NCBI GenBank assembly: GCA_963693285.1
Contig: OY848917.1
Location: 12,772,192 to 12,836,191 of the forward strand
DNA from: Xestospongia muta
Taxonomy: Eukaryota; Porifera; Demospongiae; Haplosclerida; Petrosiidae
Length of the DNA stretch: 64,000 bases
Direction of reading: 5' to 3'
Shown: positions 1-13,100 of the stretch, piece by piece
Numbering within the stretch: position 1 is the stretch's first letter
How the letters are laid out: every line of letters begins with the position of its first letter
Program-made: the position numbers and the translations under genes
The notes under the pieces: generated by a model
Databases searched by the model: none
What the model was told of the DNA's origin: nothing
What the model saw: only the letters and a program-made list of their open reading frames with translations

Positions 1-720
1 TAATAAACATTCTAATGAATTTCAATCCAATGTTTTTCTTCTTATTTACTCTTTTGCTTTTCTCTATATAAAATTTTTATGATGCTGTGATTACTTGTGA
101 TCTGAATGTGTCCTTTACAATATAATAGAATGTAAGTGTGATGAAATATAGTAAAAATTCTAAGTGTATTTCAATCCAATGTTTTTCTTTTTATTTACTC
201 TATTGCTCTTTTATATATATTTATGATGTTGTGATTACTTATGAGACTGAATATGTCCTTTACAATATAATAGGAGGTAAGTGTGATGAAATATAGTAAT
301 AATTCTAAGTGTATTTCAATTAAATGTTTTCCTTTTATTTATTTATTGCTTTCCTTTTTATATTTATGATGCTGTGATTACTTGTGAACTGAATGTGTCC
401 ATTACAATATAATAGGAGGTAATTGTGATGAAATATAGTAATAATTTTAAGTGTATTTAAAATAAATGTTTTTCTTTTTATTTACTCTATTGCTTTCCTT
501 TTTATATTTACGATGCCGTGATTACTTGTGATCTGAATGCGTCCATTATAATATAATAGAAGGTAAGTGTGATGTAATATAGTAAAAATTTTAAATGTAT
601 TTTAATTCAATACTTTTCCTTTTTATTAATCTATTTTTTTCTTTTTGGTGTTACGATGTTGTGATAACTTGCAATTTAAATATGTCCTTTACTATATAAT
701 AGTTTTTAAGTGTGATCTAA
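1..720 (+). repeat. Mini-intron tandem array 1 (gene 1 intron)
   Basis: About five units of ~143 bp, cut by the window start. Each unit carries a T-rich stretch (TTTACTCTATTGC), the block GATGCTGTGATTACTTGTG and the ending ACAATATAATAG, followed by three variable bases and GTAAGT or a close variant. Triplets seen are AAT (129-131), GAG (274-276), GAG (416-418) and AAG (560-562). The last unit has TTT followed by TTAAGT, so its donor-like site is lost. The array lies in the intron before the A-type ankyrin exon at 1007. Confidence 0.9.
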
Positions 721-1006
721 CATATGTACATGTGTTTTGTCATTATGGTAAAGAAGGTATTTGTTGTATCTGTTTTGTTTTAATTATGAATAAGTATTGA
801 ATTTTGTTGGAAGCCTAGTCTTATAAGTATGTGAGTTCAATGTCTTTGTAAGTAATACTAGCTCATCCTCTTCACTACTAAGTATTAGTAACTTATTGCT
901 ACATATTACTGTTAATTGTCAAATTTATGTTTATAATAGTTTGTTTGTAAAACTGTTTTAATATGTTGTCTTGGTTCACATTAATGGTTTATTATAATGT
1001 GTTTAG

Positions 1007-1105
1007 GAGGGATTTACTCCTGTCATGTTAGCAGCAAAGAAGGGACATAAAGATGTTGTTCTGATTTTATCACAGAAAGGAGCCAATCTAGAACTTGTTA
1101 GCAGA
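1007..1105 (+). CDS. Gene 1 ankyrin exon, type A
   Basis: Exactly 99 nt and 33 residues, beginning EGFTPVMLAAKKGHKDVV and ending in GANLELVSR, which is a complete ankyrin repeat (TPxxLAAxxGHxxVVxxLxxxGA). It is flanked by a GTTTAG acceptor and a GTAAGT donor, both phase 0. It is nearly identical to the A exon at 3364, including the flanking intron. Confidence 0.92.
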
Positions 1106-4100
1106 GTAAGTATTTATGTACATACAACAAGTAGCTAAAAATAAATGCAAGTTCTTTTTCCTGAAAGACAGTCATTAATATTGATATTATTGTTGTGATA
1201 CTGTTAAGGTTGAATTATTATCTTTAATGAATATGTTAAATAAGATGAATATAGAAAGGAGAACAGGATACGAAACACTGATCATAACATTATAAAAAAG
1301 TGTAATTGTTGTATAATTTGTGCAGTGATCAATTTTCCTACCTATATTAGACACAAATCAATAGATAAACATGACATGTTGTATATAGTATATTTATCAT
1401 GACAATTAAAGTGGGATCTAAAGATTATGTACTTTTATGAATTCTGTGTTATTGTACTATTAGTGTAGCATGTTAGTGGTCTAATTTGACAGTTAATATT
1501 TTGTTTGTTATTACAATAGGAAGGATGGGCAGCCCTTCATTATGCAAGTTTTGAAGGACATACAAACATTGTTGAAGTATTAGTCAACCATAATGCTGAC
1601 ATAAATATTGTTACTAAGGTAATTCAGATCACAAGAGAATGAGTGTGTTTCACTGTAGTGTTTTAATCTGTGTGAATGAATAGATAACAACTATAAAAGA
1701 AAACATAGCATAGACATTATGATATAACAAAAATAAAGCAGACAAGTAAAAAAAGCTCAAAGTGGTAATGCCAGTAAGAGTCAGTAGTTGGGTTTTTGTT
1801 GTTTAGCTTAAGAAAAAGTTGTGGCTATTATAAATACATGCCCCTTAGTTTTTCATTATGTTTACCATGACTAAATTGTTACATCTCTATACACATTAAC
1901 AGCAATTATATGTAGTTTAACAAAGACAGGTACTGTAAATATTCAAGTAACGATACTTGAAAACATGTTTTCTTTCTCTCCATAATTATGATGCTGTTAT
2001 TACTTGTGATCTGAATGTGTTTTTTACAATATAATAGTCTGTAAGTGTGATAAAATATAGTAAAATTTCTAAGTGTGTTTTAATCCAATGTTTTTTTTTT
2101 ATTTACTCTATTGCTTTTCTCTATATATTTATGATGCTATGATTATTTGTGATCTGAATGTATCCTTTACAATATAATAGCCAGTAAGTATGATGAAATA
2201 TAGTAAAAATTCTAAGTGTATTTCAATCCAATATTTTTGTTTTTATGTACTCTATTGCTTTTTTCTATATATTTATGATGCTGTGATTACTTGTGATCTG
2301 AATATGTCCTTTACAATATAATAGAGAGTAAGTGTGATGAAATATAGAAAAAATTCTAAGTGTATTTCAATCCAAAGTTTTTCTTTTTATTTACTCTATT
2401 GCTTTTCTCTTTATATTTATGATGCTGTGATTACTTGTGATCTGAATGTGTCCTTTGCAATATAATAGTCTGTAAGTGTGTTTAAGTATAGTAAACATTC
2501 TAAGTCTATTTAAATTCAATGTTTTTCTTTTTATTTACTCTATTGCCTATCTCTATATAATATATTTATGATGCTGTGATTACTTGTGATCTGAATGTGT
2601 CCTTTACAATATAATAGGATGTAAGTGTGATTAAATATAGTAAAAATTCTAAGTGTATTTCAATCCAATGTTTTTCTTTTTATTTACTCTATTGCCTTTC
2701 TCTATATTATATTTATGATGCTGTGATTACTTGTGATCTGAATGTGTCCTTTACAATATAATAGAGAGTAAGTGTGATGAAATATAGTCAAAATTCTAAG
2801 TGTATTTCAATCAAATATTTTCCTTTTTATTTATTCTATTGTTTTTCTCTATATTATATATATGATGCTGTGATTACTTGTGATCTGAATGCGTACATTA
2901 CAATATAATAGAAGGTAAGTGTGATGTAATATAGTAAAAATTTTAAATGTATTTTATATCAATACTTTCCTTTTTATTAATCTATATTTTTTCTTTTTGG
3001 TGTTACGATGCTGTGATAACTTGCAATTTAAATATGTCCTTTACTATATAATAGTTGGTAAGTGTGATCTAACATTTGTACATGTGTTTTGTCATTATGG
3101 TAAAGAAGGTATTTGTTGTATCTGTTTTGTTTTAATTATGAATAAGTATTGAATTTTGTTGGAAGCCTAGTCTTATAAGTATGTGAGTTCAATGTCTTTG
3201 TAAGTAATACTAGCTCATCCTCTACACTACTAAGTATTAGTAACTTTTGTTATTGCTACATATTACTGTTAATTGTCAAATTTATGTTTATAATAGTTTG
3301 TTTGTAAAACTGTTTTAATATGTTGTCTTGGTTCACATTAATGGTTTATTATAATGTGTTTAGGAGGGATTTACTCCTGTCATGTTAGCAGCAAAGAAAG
3401 GACATAAAGATGTTGTTCTGATTTTATCACAGAAAGGAGCCAATCTAGAACTTGTTAGCAGAGTAAGTATTTATGTACATACAACAAGTAGCTAAAAATA
3501 AATGCAAGTTCTTTTTTCTTGAAGACAGTCATTAATATTGATATTATTGTTGTGATACTGTTAAGGTTGAATTATTATCTTTAATGAATATGTTAAATAA
3601 GATGAATATAGAAAGGAGAACAGGATACGAAACACTGATCATAACATTATAAAAAAGTGTAATTGTTGTATAATTTGTGCAGTGATCAATTTTCCTACCT
3701 ATATTAGACACAAATCAATAGATAAACATGACATGTTGTATATAGTATATTTATCATGACAATTAAAGTGGGATCTAAAGATTATGTACTTTTATGAATT
3801 CTGTGTTATTGTACTATTAGTGTAGCATGTTAGTGGTCTAATTTGACAGTTAATATATTGTTTGTTATTACAATAGGAAGGATGGGCAGCCCTTCATTAT
3901 GCAAGTTTTGAAGGACATACAAACATTGTTGAAGAATTAGTCAACCACAATGCTGACATAAATATTGTTACTAAGGTAATTCAGATCACAAGAGAATGTG
4001 TGTGTTTCACTGTAGTGTTTTAATCTGTGTGAATAATTAGATATTAACTATTAAAAGAAAACATAGCCTTGACATTATGATATAACAAAAATAAAGCAGA

Positions 4101-7100
4101 CAAGTAAAAAAAAAGCTCAAAGTGGTAATGCCAGTAAGAGTCAGTAGTTGGGTTTTTGTTGTTTAGCTTAAGAAAAAGTTGTGGCTATTATAAATACATG
4201 CCCCTTAGTTTTTCATTATGTTTACCATGACTAAATTGTTACATCTCTATACACATTAACAGCAATTATATGTAGTTTAACAAAGACAGGTACTGTAAAT
4301 ATTAGAGTAACGATACTTGAAAACATGTTTTCTTTCTCTCCATAATTATTATGCTGTTATTACTTGTGATCTGAATGTGTCCTTTACAATATAATAGTCT
4401 GTAAGTGTGATAAAATATAGTAAAAATTCTAAGTGTATTTCAATCAAAATTTTTTCTTTTTATTTACTCTATTGCTTTTCTCTTTATATTTATAATGCTG
4501 TGATTACTTGTGATCTGAATGTGTCCTTTGCAATATAATAGTCTGTAAGTGTGATTAAATATAGTAAAAATTCTAAGTGTATTTCAATCCAAAATTTTTC
4601 TTTTTGTTTACTCTATTGCCTTTCTCTTTATATTTATGATTCTGTGATTACTTGTGATCTGAATGTGTCCTTTGTAATATAATAGTCTGTAAGTGTGATT
4701 AAATATAGTAAAAATTCTAAGTGTATTTCAATCCAATGTTTTTCTTTTTATTTACTCTATTGCCTTTCTCTATATAATATATTTATGATGCTGTGATTAC
4801 TTGTGATCTGAATGCGTCCTTTACAATATAATAGAATGTAAGTGTTATAAAATATAGTAAAAATTCTAAGTGTATTTCAATCCAAAATTTTTCTTTTTGT
4901 TTACTCTATTGCTTTTCTCTTTATACTTATGATTCTGTGATTACTTGTGATCTGAATGTGCCCTTTACAATGTAATAGTCTGTAAGTGTGATGATATTTA
5001 GTAAAACTTCTAAGTGTATTTCAATCCAAAGTGTTTCTTTTTATTTACTCTATTGCTTTTTCTATATTATATTTATGATGCTGTGATTACTTGTGATCTG
5101 AATGTGTCTAATATAATAGTCTGTAAGTGCGATTAAATATAGTAAAAGTTCTAAGTGTATTTCAATCCAATGTTTTCCTTTTTATTTACTCTATTTCTTA
5201 TATATATATATTTATAATGCTGTTATTACTTGTGATCTGAATGTGTCCTTTACAATCTAATAGTTTGTAAGTGTGATAATATTTAGTAAAAATTCTAAGT
5301 GTATATCAATCCAAACTTTTTCTTTTTATTTACTCTATTGCTTTTCTCTTTATATTTATGATGCTGTGATACTTGTGATCTGAATGTGCCCTTTACAATG
5401 TAATAGTCTGTAAGTGTGATTAAATATGGTAAACATTCTAAGTGTATTTCAATCCAAAGTTATCCTTTTTATTTACTCTATTGCCTTTCTCTATATAATA
5501 TATTTATGATGCTGTGATTACTTGTGATCTGAATGTATCCTTCACAATATAATAGCTAGTAAGTATGATGAAATATAGTAAAAATTCTAAGTGTATTTCA
5601 ATCCAATGTTTTTGTTTGTATTTACTCTATTGCTTTTTTCTATATATTTATGATGCTGTGATTACTTGTGATCTGAATGTGTCCTTTACAATGTAATAGT
5701 TTGTAAGTGTGATGATGTTTAGTAAAAATTCTAAGTGTATTTCAATCCAGAGTTTTTCTTTTTATTTACTCTATTGTTTTTCTCTATATATTTATGATGC
5801 TGTGATTACTTGTGATTTGAATGTGCCCTTTACAATGTAATAGTTTGTAAGTGTGATGATATTTAGTAAAAATTCTAAGTGTATTTCAATCCAAAGTTTT
5901 TCTTTCTATTTACTCTATTGCTTTTCTCTTTATATTTATGATGCTGTGATTACTTGCGATCTGAATGTGTCCTTTGCAATATAATAGTCTGTAAGTGTGA
6001 TGAAATATAGTAAAAATTCTAAGTGTATTTCAATCGAATATTTTCCTTTTTATTTATTCTATTGTTTTATCTATGTTATATTTATGATGCTGTGAATACT
6101 TGTGATCTGAATGTGTCCTTTACAATATAATAGAATGTAAGTGTTATAAAATATAGTAAAAATTCTAAGTGTATTTCAATCCAAAGTTTTTCTTTTAATT
6201 TACTCTAATGTTTTTCTCTATATATTTATGATGCTGTGATTACTTGTGATTTGAATGTGCCCTTTACAATGTAATAGTTTGTAAGTGTAATGATATTTAG
6301 TAAAAATTTTAAGTGTATTTCAATCCAAAGTTTTTCTTTTTATTTACTCTATTGCTTTTCTCTTTATACTTATGATGCTGTGATTACTTGTGATCTGAAT
6401 GTGTCCTTTGCAATATAATAGTCTGTAAGTGTGATGAAATATAGTAAAAATTCTAAGTGTATTTCAATCGAATATTTTCCTTTTTATTTACTCTATTGCT
6501 TTTTTATATATATTTATGATGTTTTTGATTACTTGTGATCTGAATGTGTCCTTTACAATATAATAGAAGGTAAATGTGATAAAATATAGTAAAAATTCTA
6601 AGTGTATTTCACTGTAGTTTTTTAATCTGTGTGAATGAATAGATATTAACTATAAAAAAAAAATAGCATAGACATCATGATATAGTAAAAATAAAGCAGA
6701 CAAGTAAAAAAAAAACTGAAAGTGGTAATGCCAGTATGAATATTCCTCATTGTAGCCATAGAGACTCAGTAGTTGGGTTTGTGTCGTTTAGCTTAAGAAA
6801 AAGTTGTGGCTATCGTAAACAAACCTCAACTCAGTTTTCTCATTATGTATACCATCACTAAATTGTTACATGTCTTTACACATTAACAGCAATTATATGT
6901 AGCTTAACAAAGACAGGTATTGTAAATGTTAAAGTAACAATACTTGAAAACATGTTTTCTTTCTCTCCATAATTATGATCCTGTTATTACTTGTGATCTG
7001 AATGTGTCCTTTATAATGTAATAGCTTTTAAGTGTATTTAATTGTAACATAAATTATAAGTGTGTTTTAATCCAATGTTTTTGTTTTTATTTACTCTATT

Positions 7101-10100
7101 GCTTTTTTCTATATATTTATGATGCTATGATTACTTGTGATCTGAATGTATCATTTACAATATAATAGCCAGTAAGTATGATGAAATATAGTAAAAATTC
7201 TAAGTGTATTTCAATCCAATGTTTTCCTTTTATCTACTTTATTGCTTTTCTCTATTTATTTATGATGCTGTGATTACTTGTCATCTGAATGTGTCCCTTA
7301 CAATATAATAGAAAGTAAGTGTGATGAAATATAGTAAAAATTCAAAGTATACTTCAATCTAATATTTTCACTTTGTTTACTCTATTGTTTTTTTTTCTTT
7401 TTGGTGTAACAATGCTGTCATTACTTGCAATCCGAATATGTCCTTTACTATACAATAGTTGGTAAGTGTGATCTGAGATTTGTAAATGTGTTTTGTCATT
7501 GTAGTAAAGAAGGTATTTGTTGTGTTTGTTATGTTTGAATTATGAATAAGTATTAAATTTTGTTGGAAGCCTTGTCTTATAAGTATGTGAGTTCAATGTT
7601 TTTCTAAGGTATTTTAGCTCATCCTCTAGACTACTAAGAATTAGTAACTTTTATTATTGCTACATATTACTGTTAATTGTCAAATTTATATTTATAATAG
7701 TTTGTATATAAAATTGTCTATGCAAAAAGTGTCTATTATGATGTAATGATTATGTTTGTAATGCTGAGTGTTATTTATATTAGTAAAATTATTGTAAGAA
7801 TTATTGAGGTTTTTTTATTTTGAAATGATTATTGTGATAAATAAAAAGTTGTCTTATTATGTCAAGTTATTAGTATAGTGATGTAATACATATATAACAG
7901 TATTAACATAGATAATATACAATTCTTTTGATATGTTGCCTTGGTTCACATTAATGGTTTATTATAATGTATTTAGGAGGGATTTACTCCGGTCATGTTA
8001 GCAGCAGAGAAGAGACACAAGGATGTTGTTTTGATTTTGACACAGAAAGGAGCCAATCTAGATGTTGTTAGCAGTGTAAGTGTTTATGTACATACAACAA
8101 GTAGCTAAAAATAAAATGCAAGTTCTTTTTCCTTAAAGACAGTTGTTAATTATGATAGTATTGTAATTGTTGTGATACTGTTAAGGTTGAATTACTGTCT
8201 TTAATGATATCTTAAATAAGATAAATATAGGAAGGTGAACAGGCTACAAAGCACTGATCATAATGTTAGAAAAAGTGTAATTTTTAAATGTGTGCAGTAA
8301 TCAACTTTCCTTCTTGTTAGACACAAATCAATAGATAAAGATGACAAGATTATATTAATTTTTTAAATAGTCATTTCAGATGCATATTAATATAGTGGTG
8401 AAGATTGTGATGCAAAGCATGAATTGTTTAGCTTTGAAATGTCTATAAAGTTTACTGGAAATATCAGTGTACCATATTTTTATATACCTACTATTAACTG
8501 TTAACTATATTTTGATAGCATTTTTAAGATTGTGACAATGATCAAAAAAAATTACAGCATCCTTCTAAACTAAATTGGGCTTCTCTATTACATTGCAGAT
8601 AGTGAAAAATTATTTTTTCTTATAAATAATATTCAATGAATTGCTTTTTGTCTAGACTTGATTAACTACATTTTTATTGTTTTGTGGTCTTAACTTTTGT
8701 TATTACATTTTATGACAATATTGATATCTCCTGGTGTGGTCATGTTTAAGATGCTTCCTGCCACTATTCCAACTTTTTATGAATATCAGTAGTGTTTGTG
8801 TGTTTTTGGTAGGAATTTCTATTCTGTCATTCATACTGTGTTTTAGATCGTGTTACCACCATCCCTACATTTTGAACTTAAGTTTAATTTTTCATATACT
8901 TGTACAGTTGTAATCATTAATAAATAACAAAAACAGAAGATAAAGTGTTATTATAGACGAACCTAAATGAGGTCATTATCTATCAATAGTGATCTCATTA
9001 ATGTGCATTTATTATGAGTTTTCTTTGTCATCACATCATTTCAAAGTTATATTGATTTTTTATATTATTGAGGACTTATACTATGGTAATTATTGTTGTA
9101 ATGTTTGTAGAATTTATTTTTCATTTTCATCATTAAATTTCAGTAAATTCAATTTCATCCTTATACTGCTGACATATACTCATGTATGTCCTTGCTTCTG
9201 ACTTAATTTTCATGTACTATTCATTGAATCACTAAAATTAATAATTGACTTTATATTTCATATTGCACATACATATGTATTTTGATTTGTTGTTATATAG
9301 GGTGGTAAAACTGTTCTCTATCTATCATGTTATGAAGGTCATAATGAGATGGTTCAAGTTCTTTTAAATGCTGGTATGAAAGTAAATGTTCCAGACAAGG
9401 TCAGTGTCATATTAGTATATAAATGTAATTGTAGTTGTCTATAATACTTAATTCCAACTCACTATATACACAAGACACATCAAGCAGATATACAGCAGCA
9501 TTCAAAAGTTCACATATTGTTTTTGTAGAACAGCTGGTATAAAGGTTGTGCTATTACATTGAAATGTCAAAACATTACTAACTAAACATTTTTTATGATT
9601 TTTATGATCTATGTTTTATTTACTTTGACTTATTTCTTGCTTTTCTCATATCATTTAGTATGGACGTACAACACTTCATGCAGCTTATTGGACTAAAAAT
9701 GATGTCATTATGAAGATGTTAGTTGATGCTAATGCCACCAATGAAGAAGCTGTACAGGCTGTAAGTCATGATGTTATAAGTTTGTAGATATTTGCATATA
9801 TGGTCTAAATCTGTCTTACTCTATGTTTATTGTGGTTGTTATATGTACATAATTTTGGTGATTTTAGCATTCATAAATGTTTAAACGTTGATGTAAATCA
9901 AACAAGCACAGTCAGATGTAGACAAGATTGTGAGTAGTAATAACATTTTGGCAGATGATAGTTTTAGTGTAACAAGGTGATTGCAAATTCACTCCATATG
10001 TATGGGTGCTCTATTAGTATGTACATCTTACTATTTAGGAGAGTATATATATGTTCTGTGTTAATATAAAAATTAAGACATTTTTCCTTTACTATTGTTA

Positions 10101-13100
10101 GGACACATTGCTTTTGAAATCTTCAAGAAAAGGAGATGTGAAAGGCATTAAAGATGCATTGTCTAGGGGAGCTAATGTTAACATTGGAAACAATGTATGC
10201 TAATTTGTAATATGTACACAATTATGAAATAACATACAGATAATATGATGTAAAACATGCCCAAACATCTACAGACCTGAGGGTTGTTTTTGTCAAGCCT
10301 TGTATCTAATAAAGTGTGATTTACTTACAATTTCAACTGTTTAGTATCGGCATTTTTAATTTGTCCTTTTACATATGTACAGGATGGACAAACTGCTTTG
10401 TACATAGCATCTGAGAGTGGCAATAATGAATGTGTTCAGCTTCTTCTCACATCCAGTGCTAACCCTAACATTGCTGATCCGGTAAGTTGTGAATAATCAT
10501 TTCGTTGTTTATTCACCAAACAAGATTAATATATAACATACGCTATGTCCTAAAATGTTTTAACCAGCTTACTCAAAAATGATCACATAAAGTAACTGCA
10601 CAATCATCTAACTATCAAGCAAGATTCTGTTACATTTATTAAATATTTAAGAGTCTGCAAATTATATCAATGAATGTAAACTATTACATGGAGTCAGTCA
10701 AATTCACCTCATTTATTAAGTTAGTATTTTTACATTGTAAAAAAATGAAATGATGTTTGTAAGTGGTTTTTAGTCTGTGTTGGCTCTAGTATATGATGAG
10801 TGGTTTGTTGAGACTTTTAACTTCTTAGTATCATGTCACAATTATTAGGAAAAAAACAAATTTTGTTGTTTATTTTGGTTTGTTGAAAACGTTTTGCTCA
10901 TGATTGTTTGTAGTTACAAGGAAGCAGGCTGGTTTTATTCAAATAGTTTTAAATCAATATAACTTTAATTTATTGTATATTTGTATGTTTTAACATTAGA
11001 TGATTGTGCAGTTAACATTGCTATATATGTCCTAAAATGTTTTAGCCAGGTTACTTAAATAAAGTTTCATATAAAGTAACTACACAATTATCTAACCACC
11101 AAGAAATATTCTGTTACATTTCTGGAATGTTTCTGGAGTCTATTAATTGTATCAGTGAATGCAAACTATTAGATAATAGTCAGTCAAATTCACTGATTTC
11201 AATATTTTTGATTACCAAGATTGAAATTATCATTTATTGTTAATGGTTTGTAGCTTGTGTTAGTTCTAATAACATTTCCTTTCATTTCAAGAACCAAACT
11301 ATTTGATGTATAAAGCAATTTCTTATCTGAGCCATTTTAACATTACAGTAGAGAACTAATAAAAAACAAGTAATAAAAACATTTGAGAAATTTAAAGATG
11401 ATTTAGGGGTGACAGTGCCAAAAAGGAAAGAAACAATGTAGGGATGAACACACAAATTAAAAATCTCTACATAAGTAGCCAGTCAGTAATTGCATGATAG
11501 CTTTGTATCTATGTATTTAGTATATGCAGTGAAAGAGTATATAATGTTTATATTGAAATTGTACTGTATTGCTTTCCTGGCTACATATATAGGAATTTTA
11601 TATGGATTTGTGTGTTCAACCCTATCTTATTTCTTTCTTTTTCACATTATTTTTTTCAAAAAGTTTTTAATTACTTCTTTTTTATTATGCATTCCAATGG
11701 TCTTAGCTACTGTGTCTATACAATGTTCAAATGTTTAAACTTATTAATGTTTATCTCAGATTCTTACTGCTTATAAATTGAGTTATTTCATTAAAATGAT
11801 TAATAATTTATGATCATTTCATAGTTATTGAGCTAGACCTTCTTTCCTAACCCACAAGAAGGGTCTAGCAAAGGTCACTTAAAAACTTCAGCCAATTATA
11901 AAAAGTGAAAACATACATACTCTGCAACCTTACCATTTGAAACAATTTGTCTACCTTAGAAGATTAATGGATTTTATAGAACCATACATACTGGACCTGT
12001 AGTGCCATGAAACAGTTTCACTTTTGTTGCAACCACCAACAAACTTTGACCTTCTATAAGCAAGATATCATTGAGCCTATACTTAATAGTGCTACTTTCT
12101 GTTACCCACGCTATCCAGAATCAGGGTAGTGAAATTTGATTTGTCAATTCAAATGTAATCTATTGTGATGTTTGTTAGACCTATTTTGTGTATCAGCAAA
12201 GTGAAGGGTTCAGATCAATAGAATAGTGTCATCTTTGAAAGCTAAGTTATTATATCCTGTCATTAAGTGCTTATTAAGTACATATAAAGTTATTGATATA
12301 AAAATATGATTTTGTGGAGAATTAGTAGTTTTGTAACTTGGCAACAGTTGGTAACCACATACCATTTTATAGAAGTTTAGTCTCACATACAAATGGTGTT
12401 AATTGTATAGAAGACAGCCCCTGCAAATGAACACTGTAGAGGAACTTGTAAAACGTTTCTGAAAAATAATTTTACTTATTGTAAATGTGTGACTATTAGA
12501 ATAAGTTGTGAAAGTGTGTCTACATTGAGTAAGGGATCCTTAAAAGCAGGATAAAGCATAAAAATGAGTTCATATAGTTTTCAAATCCTTATTTCTTCTG
12601 AGTACTATGTTTTAGTTAATTATAACTAAAACTAAACCATCTTAGTTTAGCCTATTTGACTGTTACTTAACTAACTATAACTAACTAAATCTTTTTCATC
12701 TAACAATTAACTAACTACAACTAAATATAAGTTTTTGCAACCAAGAAAACTAACTAAAACTAACTAAAATTAATGCAATAATGGCAAAAACTAGCTATAA
12801 CTAACTATTATAGTTAGTACTGAACTATAATGATAATGCTATTACTGCTATACAAGAGTATTTTTACTCTAGATGACAACTACCTGATCAGAACAAGCTA
12901 GACCCATTAGATTTTTGGGTAGAAAATAAAATGTAACATGCAAATTTAGCACATGTGACTCAAAACAGTCTTGTTATACCTGCCTCATTAACATCAGTTG
13001 AAAGAGTTTTTCCAAAGCTTAGTATGCATCAAGTGGTAGAAGAAATCAATTGGCAGATACAAACTTAGAGAATGAAATACTTCTTAAGACAAACAAACAA

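Noticed and set aside
1..7475. CRISPR-like reading of the regularly spaced repeats
   Set aside because: The spacers are three bases long, the units are ~140 bp inside eukaryotic introns, and the spliced ankyrin exons fix the context as nuclear animal DNA.
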